Positions 59,083-64,000 of a stretch of 64,000 bases of DNA are shown here, in pieces. How positions within the stretch are numbered: position 1 is the first letter of the stretch; each line of letters starts with the position of its first letter. The DNA comes from Aquabacter cavernae (lineage in GTDB: Bacteria > Pseudomonadota > Alphaproteobacteria > Rhizobiales > Xanthobacteraceae), in assembly GCF_003993795.1 (NCBI RefSeq), contig NZ_RWKV01000010.1, positions 33,951 to 97,950 of the forward strand. Reading direction: 5' to 3'. Position numbers and translations under genes: made by a program. Under the pieces are notes generated by a model. The model was not told the DNA's origin and did not search any database. It worked only from the letters and a program-made list of their open reading frames with translations.

Positions 59083-59927
59083 TGCCCCGACCCGAGGCCC
59101 GCGTGGCTGAACGGACCCTGCTGCCCGCCCTGCGCACTTTCGCGCGCGGGGGGGCGGTGGATGCGAGCGTGCTCGCCCGGAGCGCCCGCTTCGTGGCGGA
59201 TGACGGACTGCGCCTGGACCTTGCCTGGCCGGAAGGCCCGGCGCCGGAGGGGGGCTTTCCCCTGCTGGTGGTGACGGACGCCAATGCCATGTTCGCCACC
59301 CTGGTGGAGACGGCGCGCCTCCAGGCGCTCCGTCCGGATGTGACGGGCCTCGGCGAGCCGGTGGTGCTCGGCATCGGCCACGACATTCCTGGCCTGTTCG
59401 ATATGGCCCTGCGGGAGCGGGACTACACGCCCCCCGGCGCGGATCGCCTGCTGGGGCGGCTGGACGGGCTGATGGGCGATCTCGGCGCGCATCTGCCTTT
59501 GTCGCGGGAGCGCCGCGTGCTCATCGGCCATTCGCTGGGCGGCCTGTTCGCGCTCCTGGCTTTGTTCCGGCGGCCGGACCTCTTCACCGCCTATGTGGCC
59601 GCCTCGCCCTCCATCTGGTGGGACCGGGAGGCGGTGCGCGCGGGCGCGGAGGCGCTTCCCGCGCGCCTGACACGGCCGGTGCGGCTGCTTCTGACGGCGG
59701 GCGGCGGCGAGCGCGGTTCCCCGCCCGACGCGACCGTCGAGCCCGCCCAGGCGCGGCGGCTTGCGGAGCGGCGCGTGGTGGAGGAGGCGCAGGCGCTCGC
59801 CGCGCGCCTCGCCGAGGCCGCGCCCGCCCGCCTCAAAGTGACGACCCATATTTTCGAGGGCGAGAGCCATGGCAGCGTCATTCCTGGCGCCCTTGGCCGT
59901 GCCGCCCGCTTCGCATTCGAGGACTGA
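59082..59927 (+). CDS. Siderophore esterase-like alpha/beta hydrolase
   Basis: The 281-residue protein has the esterase D/IroE/Fes-like fold: nucleophile elbow LIGHSLGGLFALL (Ser near residue 153), VAASPSIWWDRE and the catalytic His in GESHGSVIPGALG near the end. It could cleave an imported ferric siderophore to release iron. It has no signal peptide and so acts in the cytoplasm. It starts at ATG 59082, overlapping the receptor stop as TGATG. The binding-protein gene begins 3 bp after its stop. Confidence 0.85.
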   Translation: MPRPEARVAERTLLPALRTFARGGAVDASVLARSARFVADDGLRLDLAWPEGPAPEGGFPLLVVTDANAMFATLVETARLQALRPDVTGLGEPVVLGIGHDIPGLFDMALRERDYTPPGADRLLGRLDGLMGDLGAHLPLSRERRVLIGHSLGGLFALLALFRRPDLFTAYVAASPSIWWDREAVRAGAEALPARLTRPVRLLLTAGGGERGSPPDATVEPAQARRLAERRVVEEAQALAARLAEAAPARLKVTTHIFEGESHGSVIPGALGRAARFAFED

Positions 59928-59929
59928 CC

Positions 59930-61054
59930 ATGACATCTCGCGCCGCGCGCCTGCTCTCTCGTCTCCTGGCGGCGCTCGTGCTCCTGCCGGTGCTGGCCGG
60001 TCTGGCCTGCGCCGCGCCCATCACGCTCACCGACATTGCCGGGCGCACCGTGACCCTGCCGGGGCCTGCCAAGCGCATCGTGCTGGCGGAAGGGCGCCAG
60101 CTCATCGCCCTCGCTCTGCTGGATCGTGACCCCGTGGCGCTGCTGGCGGGCTGGTCGGCGGATTTGCGGCGGCGCGACACGGCAACCTACGGGCTGGTGC
60201 GCGCGGTGTTTCCGAAGGTGGATGATGTTCCCATCGTGGGCGAGGGTTCGGAGGAGAGCTTCTCCGTGGAGAAGGCGTTGAGCGTCTCTCCCGACCTCGT
60301 GGTGCTGAGCGGACGGCTTGGCAGCTCTCGCCCGCAGCAGATGATGGACCAGTTCGCGGCGGCGGGCGTTCCGGTGGTCTTCGTCGATTTCTTCGCGCAC
60401 CCTTTCAAGAACACCGTGCCGAGCCTGCGCATCCTCGGTGCTGCCATCGGCCGCGATGCCCAGGCTGCCGCCTATGTGGATTTCTACGAGGCGCGCATGG
60501 CGCGCATCGCCGCGCGTCTGGAAGGGCCGGGCGTCACTCGTCCGAAAGTCTTGCTGGAGGCCCATGCGGGCGGCTCCGGCCCGTGCTGCAACGTGCCCGC
60601 GCGCGGCAGCATCGGCGATTTCATCGCCTTTGCGGGCGGCCACAATATCGCGGCGGACGTCATTCCCGGCACCCACGGCCATCTGAGCCTCGAATATGTG
60701 CTCCGAGAGGATCCGTCCGTCTATATCGCCACCGGCGGCCCGCACATGAAGGGCACCGGCGGGCTGGTGCTCGGGCCGGGCTTCACCCCGGAAGAGGCGC
60801 GCGCCAGCCTGAAGGAGGTGGTGAGCCGTCCCGGCGTCGCGGAACTCACCGCCGTGCGCGACGGCAATGTCCACGGCCTGTTCCACAATCTCGTCAACCT
60901 GCCGCTCAACGTGCTGGTGGCCGAGGCGCTGGCGAAGTGGATCCATCCCGACCGGTTCCCGGATGTCGATCCCAACGCCACCCTGGCCGAGATCAATGCC
61001 CGCTTCCTGGCGGTGCCCTTCACCGGCACCTATTGGATCAATTTGAAGCCATGA
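59930..61054 (+). CDS. Iron-siderophore ABC transporter substrate-binding protein
   Basis: The 374-residue protein has a signal peptide (hydrophobic LLAALVLLPVLAGLACA, cleavage near residue 28) and the FepB/FhuD/BtuF helical-backbone fold: ITLTDIAGRTVTLPGPAKRIVL, then VSPDLVVLSGRLG. It captures the ferric siderophore in the periplasm. It is cotranscribed with the permease (four-base ATGA overlap). A Cys pair (PCCNVPARG) near residue 220 is unusual for the family. Confidence 0.92.
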   Translation: MTSRAARLLSRLLAALVLLPVLAGLACAAPITLTDIAGRTVTLPGPAKRIVLAEGRQLIALALLDRDPVALLAGWSADLRRRDTATYGLVRAVFPKVDDVPIVGEGSEESFSVEKALSVSPDLVVLSGRLGSSRPQQMMDQFAAAGVPVVFVDFFAHPFKNTVPSLRILGAAIGRDAQAAAYVDFYEARMARIAARLEGPGVTRPKVLLEAHAGGSGPCCNVPARGSIGDFIAFAGGHNIAADVIPGTHGHLSLEYVLREDPSVYIATGGPHMKGTGGLVLGPGFTPEEARASLKEVVSRPGVAELTAVRDGNVHGLFHNLVNLPLNVLVAEALAKWIHPDRFPDVDPNATLAEINARFLAVPFTGTYWINLKP

Positions 61055-62115
61055 CCACCGCGTCTCCTCCCCTGACGGCGAGCGCGGCGGCGGCGGTGGC
61101 CGGGTATCGGCGGCTCCTCAGGCGCCGCCTGCTGCTGCTGGCCCTGCTGGTGGCGGCGGCCATCGGCGCCTTCCTGCTGGACCTTGCCAGCGGCGCCTCG
61201 GGCCTCTCCTTGCGCGAGGCGGTGATGACGCTGGTGGCGCCGGATGCCGCCTCGCGCACCAGCCTCGTCATCATCCGCGACATCCGCCTGCCCCAGGCGG
61301 TGATGGCGGTCATGGTGGGCATGGCCCTGGCCCTTGCGGGGGCCGAGATGCAGACCGTGCTCAACAATCCGCTGGCGAGCCCGCTTACGCTCGGCACCTC
61401 CTCGGCGGCGGTGTTCGGCGCGGCGCTCGCCATCGTGCTGGGCGTGGGCGTGCCCTTCATTCCGTTGAGCTGGATCATCTCCGCCAACGCCTTCGTCTTC
61501 GCCTTCGGCTCCATGCTGCTGATCCAGGCGCTGTCGCGGGCGCGGGGGGCGGGCAGCGAGACGGTGGTGCTGTTCGGCATCGCCCTGTTCTTCAGCTTCA
61601 ACGCGCTGGTGGGCCTGCTGCAATATGTGGCCAGCGAGCAGGCGCTCCAGCAACTGGTCTTCTGGACCCTGGGCAGCCTCGGGCGGGCAAGCTGGGACAA
61701 AGCGGTCCTGCTCGCCTTGGTGCTTGCCTTCACCATTCCCTTCTCGCTGGCCGCCGCCTGGCGCCTCACCGCGCTCCGGCTCGGGGCCGAGCGGGCAGAG
61801 AGCTTCGGGGTGAACGTGGCGCGGGTGCGGCTCTGGTCGCTGGTGCGGGTCAGCGTGCTCACCGGCGCGGCAGTGTCCTTCGTGGGCATCATCGGCTTCA
61901 TCGGCCTCGTGGCGCCCCACATGGCGCGGCTGCTGGTGGGCGAGGATCATCGCCTGTTCCTGCCAGCGAGCGCGCTCACGGGGGCGCTGGTGCTGTCGCT
62001 CGCGGCCACCGCCAGCAAGCTCATCGTGCCCGGCGCGGTTCTGCCCGTGGGCATCGTGACGGCGCTGGTGGGCGTGCCGGTCTTCATGCTCCTCATGTTC
62101 GGGCGGCGCACATGA
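61051..62115 (+). CDS. FecCD-family siderophore ABC permease
   Basis: The 354-residue protein has about ten membrane segments. The family N-terminal pattern is IRDIRLPQAVMAVMVGMALALAGAEMQTVLNNPLASPLTLGTSSAA (about 68-113), and the ATPase-docking EAA-like region is VGIIGFIGLVAPHMARLLVG near 285. Only one permease gene is present, so it probably acts as a homodimer, as BtuC-type permeases do. Start and stop overlap its neighbours by four bases. Confidence 0.93.
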   Translation: MTTASPPLTASAAAAVAGYRRLLRRRLLLLALLVAAAIGAFLLDLASGASGLSLREAVMTLVAPDAASRTSLVIIRDIRLPQAVMAVMVGMALALAGAEMQTVLNNPLASPLTLGTSSAAVFGAALAIVLGVGVPFIPLSWIISANAFVFAFGSMLLIQALSRARGAGSETVVLFGIALFFSFNALVGLLQYVASEQALQQLVFWTLGSLGRASWDKAVLLALVLAFTIPFSLAAAWRLTALRLGAERAESFGVNVARVRLWSLVRVSVLTGAAVSFVGIIGFIGLVAPHMARLLVGEDHRLFLPASALTGALVLSLAATASKLIVPGAVLPVGIVTALVGVPVFMLLMFGRRT

Positions 62116-62927
62116 GCGATGCGCTTTCCCTTCATGTGCACGAGGTCAGCGTCGGCTACGGGCGACGTGAAGTGGTGCGCGGCCTCTCCCTCGCGCCGCT
62201 GCGCGGGGGCTGCGTCACGGCGCTGGTGGGCCCCAATGCGGCGGGCAAGTCCACCTTGCTGCGCACCATTGCCGGGCTGCTGCCCATGCGCGGGCGGGTG
62301 AGCCTCGGCGCGGTCGATCTCGCCGGCCTGTCGCGGGCGGAACGTGCGGCGCGCATCGGCTTCATGCCCCAGTCGCTGCCGGGCGGCGTTGCGCTCACCG
62401 TCATGGAAACGGTGATGGGCGCGCTGCGGGCGGGCGGGGACGCGGCGCCCATATCCGGGAGCGAGATGCAGACGCGGGCCGCCCTCGCTCTGGATGATCT
62501 CGGCATCGGCGCCCTGGCGCTGGAGACGCTGGACAAGCTCTCGGGCGGGCAGCGCCAACTGGCAAGCCTCGCCCAGGCGCTCGTGCGGCGGCCGGACGTG
62601 CTGCTGCTGGACGAGCCCACCAGCGCGCTGGACCTGCGCCATCAGGTGGTCGTCATGTCCATTCTCCGGCGTCTCGCGGGGGAGGGGCGGCTGGTGGTGG
62701 CGGTGCTGCACGACCTCGCCCTCGCCGCGCGCTGGGCCGACCATGTGGTGGTCCTGTCCGAGGGCCGCTGCGCCGCCGAGGGCGCTCCGTCTCAGACCAT
62801 CAGTTCCGCCGTGCTGGCAAGCGTCTACGGGGTCGAGGGCCGCGTGGAGACCTGCTCGCGCGGCATGCTTCAGATCATGGTGGACGGCCCGCTGCCGCCG
62901 TCCGCCCAAAAAACAGGGGAGACGTGA
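62112..62927 (+). CDS. FepC-type siderophore ABC ATPase
   Basis: The 271-residue ATPase has Walker A GPNAAGKST, signature LSGGQRQLASLAQAL, Walker B VLLLDEPTSALDLRHQ and the H-loop in VLHDLALAAR. It powers the FecCD-type permease. The ATG overlaps the permease stop (ATGA), and the 3' end overlaps the next gene's GTG (GTGA), so the operon is tight. Family assignment is certain. Confidence 0.93.
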   Translation: MSDALSLHVHEVSVGYGRREVVRGLSLAPLRGGCVTALVGPNAAGKSTLLRTIAGLLPMRGRVSLGAVDLAGLSRAERAARIGFMPQSLPGGVALTVMETVMGALRAGGDAAPISGSEMQTRAALALDDLGIGALALETLDKLSGGQRQLASLAQALVRRPDVLLLDEPTSALDLRHQVVVMSILRRLAGEGRLVVAVLHDLALAARWADHVVVLSEGRCAAEGAPSQTISSAVLASVYGVEGRVETCSRGMLQIMVDGPLPPSAQKTGET

Positions 62928-62929
62928 CC

Positions 62930-63775
62930 ATGGATGGCCAATTGCCGCGCTATCACGGCCTGCGGGTGCTGCAGGTTCTGCGCACGCATGCGCTCACCCC
63001 GCGCATGCGCCGCCTGGTGCTGGGCGGGCCGGAGATCGAGGGCATCAAGGACGGGCCAAATCTCAAGCTGCTGATCCCGCCGGAGGGCCTTCCCGCGCCC
63101 AAATGGCCGCTCCAGGGGGCCGATGGCCGCCCGCTCTGGCCGGAGGCGCCGGAGCGCCCCATCGTGCGCACCTACAGTGTGCGGCGCCTGGACCGGGCGA
63201 AGGGCGAGCTGTTCGTGGACTTCGTGCTGCACGGGGCCGGAGGCGTGGCCGCAGGCTTTGCCGCCCGCGCGGTGCCGGGCGACATGGTGGGCATTGGCGG
63301 GCCGGGCGGTCGGGACCTGCCGCTCGGCGATTTCCACCTGCTGGCGGGCGACCAGAGTGGCCTGCCGTCCATCGCCGCCATCCTGGAGCGCCTGCCGGCG
63401 AATGCGGTGGGCGCGGCCTTCATCGAGGTACCGGACGCCGCCGAGGAACTGGACCTCGTGCGCCCTGCGGGCGTGCGCCTCGTCTATCTCCATCGCGCCG
63501 GCGCGGCGGCGGGAACCACGACGCTTCTGCAGGATGCGGTCACCTCCATGCCCTGGCCCATCACAGGCCGGGTCTGCGCCTGGGTGGCGGCCGAATCCGC
63601 CTCCGCCCGCCTGCTGCGCACCTATCTGCGGGACACGCGCCACCTGCCGCCGCGCGACCTTGTGGTGGTGGGCTATTGGAAGCGCGGCATGAGCGAGAAT
63701 GCCTATCAGCAGGCCCACGACCATGACCGCGACGCGGACTATCACCGCGCCGCCGCCGAGGAGCATGCGGCATAG
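62930..63775 (+). CDS. Siderophore-interacting protein (ferric-siderophore reductase, FAD-type)
   Basis: The 281-residue protein has the FAD-binding domain (RTYSVRRLD, about 78-86, and FVDFVLHGAGGVAAGFAARA) and the NAD(P)H-binding SIP domain (LLAGDQSGLPSIAAILERLP, then ESASARLLRTYLRDTRHLPPR). It reduces Fe3+ in imported siderophores to release it in the cytoplasm. The ATG at 62930 has GGGGA 9 nt upstream; a GTG at 62924 overlaps the ATPase stop. The TAG stop is the first part of the repeat that follows. Confidence 0.93.
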   Translation: MDGQLPRYHGLRVLQVLRTHALTPRMRRLVLGGPEIEGIKDGPNLKLLIPPEGLPAPKWPLQGADGRPLWPEAPERPIVRTYSVRRLDRAKGELFVDFVLHGAGGVAAGFAARAVPGDMVGIGGPGGRDLPLGDFHLLAGDQSGLPSIAAILERLPANAVGAAFIEVPDAAEELDLVRPAGVRLVYLHRAGAAAGTTTLLQDAVTSMPWPITGRVCAWVAAESASARLLRTYLRDTRHLPPRDLVVVGYWKRGMSENAYQQAHDHDRDADYHRAAAEEHAA

Positions 63776-63876
63776 AGCGTTTCCGAGCGAAGTGTGAAGC
63801 GGTTCGCGTGAAGGAAACGCGGAAAAACAAAGAGCTAGAGTGTTTCAGCGTTTCCGTGAAAAAGCTGAAACACTCT
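63774..63876. repeat. Interspersed ~100-bp repeat, GAGCGTTTCC type, next to an IS5-type end
   Basis: This element is the reverse complement of the one at 41840-41940. It begins with TAGAGCGTTTCC at the siderophore gene's stop and ends in a hairpin (AGTGTTTCAGC/GCTGAAACACT, about 63839-63874). Its last bases run into the stop codon of the transposase fragment. Confidence 0.75.
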
Positions 63877-64000
63877 AGGTGACCGACTCATAACTTCGCA
63901 GCCAGATGCGGATTGATGCGAGTTGGATCGAAGCGAGGAAATTGTCGTCTCGCTTGTCGTAGCGGGTGGCGACGGCTCTGAAGTGTTTGAGCTTGTTGAA
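63875..64000 (-). CDS. IS5-family transposase, C-terminal end (cut by window edge)
   Basis: Only 41 residues and the TAG stop are in the window, read on the minus strand and continuing past the right edge. The stretch RYDKRDDNFLASIQLASIRI (residues 13-32 of what is seen) and WLRSYES are the C-terminal signature of DDE IS5-family (IS427/IS1031-like) transposases. The stop lies in the end of the adjacent repeat. Whether the element is complete cannot be told. Confidence 0.85.
   Translation of the reverse strand, partial: FNKLKHFRAVATRYDKRDDNFLASIQLASIRIWLRSYESVT

Overview
The window is high-GC, gene-dense bacterial chromosome of an alphaproteobacterial type. The evidence is many four-base ATGA start/stop overlaps, Tat-exported binding proteins, an Irr-type (ICE-like) iron box, a SahR-like palindrome and an IS5-type transposase end. 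The Hyphomicrobiales, possibly the Xanthobacteraceae, fit best, but that placement is inferred from gene content. I saw no rRNA, tRNA or CRISPR array.

Layout. (1) 1-9640 is a low-cobalamin and metal module. It holds B12-independent metE and nrdAB, each behind a cobalamin riboswitch with the same 26-nt downstream arm. Between them lie a BtuF-like protein without a signal peptide and a divergent COG0523 (ZigA/YciC-type) GTPase that share a Zur-like palindrome. nrdA carries a frameshift and NrdB has Phe at the radical-Tyr position. (2) 9854-22017 is an aromatic-compound module: a LivFGHM-type ABC transporter with two binding proteins, a LigAB-like extradiol dioxygenase, a family III CoA-transferase, a citryl-CoA-lyase-like protein, an IclR regulator and an iron-type alcohol dehydrogenase. 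(3) 22098-35646 carries a HerA-like ATPase, an ABC-F protein, a 1.5-kb-residue autotransporter with a Gly-rich N-terminus, a lipoprotein, a nuclease/phosphatase-fold protein, a pirin, an L,D-transpeptidase, an extensin-like peptidase and a small exported protein.

(4) 35836-41802 is the most unusual locus. Three overlapping genes encode two exported, extremely Cys-rich proteins (about 33 and about 70 Cys) and a ScsC-like DsbA-family thiol oxidoreductase. I read this as a secreted disulfide-rich surface system with its own folding catalyst. (5) 42094-48078 is a cyclic-amidohydrolase uptake and catabolic operon: ABC transporter, amidohydrolase and a COG0523 GTPase, under a divergent IclR regulator. 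(6) 48124-55536 has a periplasmic molybdenum hydroxylase (IorAB type) with cytochrome c and a CMD-CMD-cupin fusion, opposite an aldo/keto reductase, a RibD-C-type reductase and a LysR regulator. (7) 55549-63775 is a ferric-siderophore operon: AraC regulator, TonB receptor, esterase, FepBDC-type transporter and siderophore-interacting reductase. An Irr-type box lies upstream. The window ends in an interspersed repeat abutting an IS5-family transposase.

Two interspersed repeat types, both with TAGAGC-like ends, sit tightly against gene ends and in three places supply or abut a stop codon.
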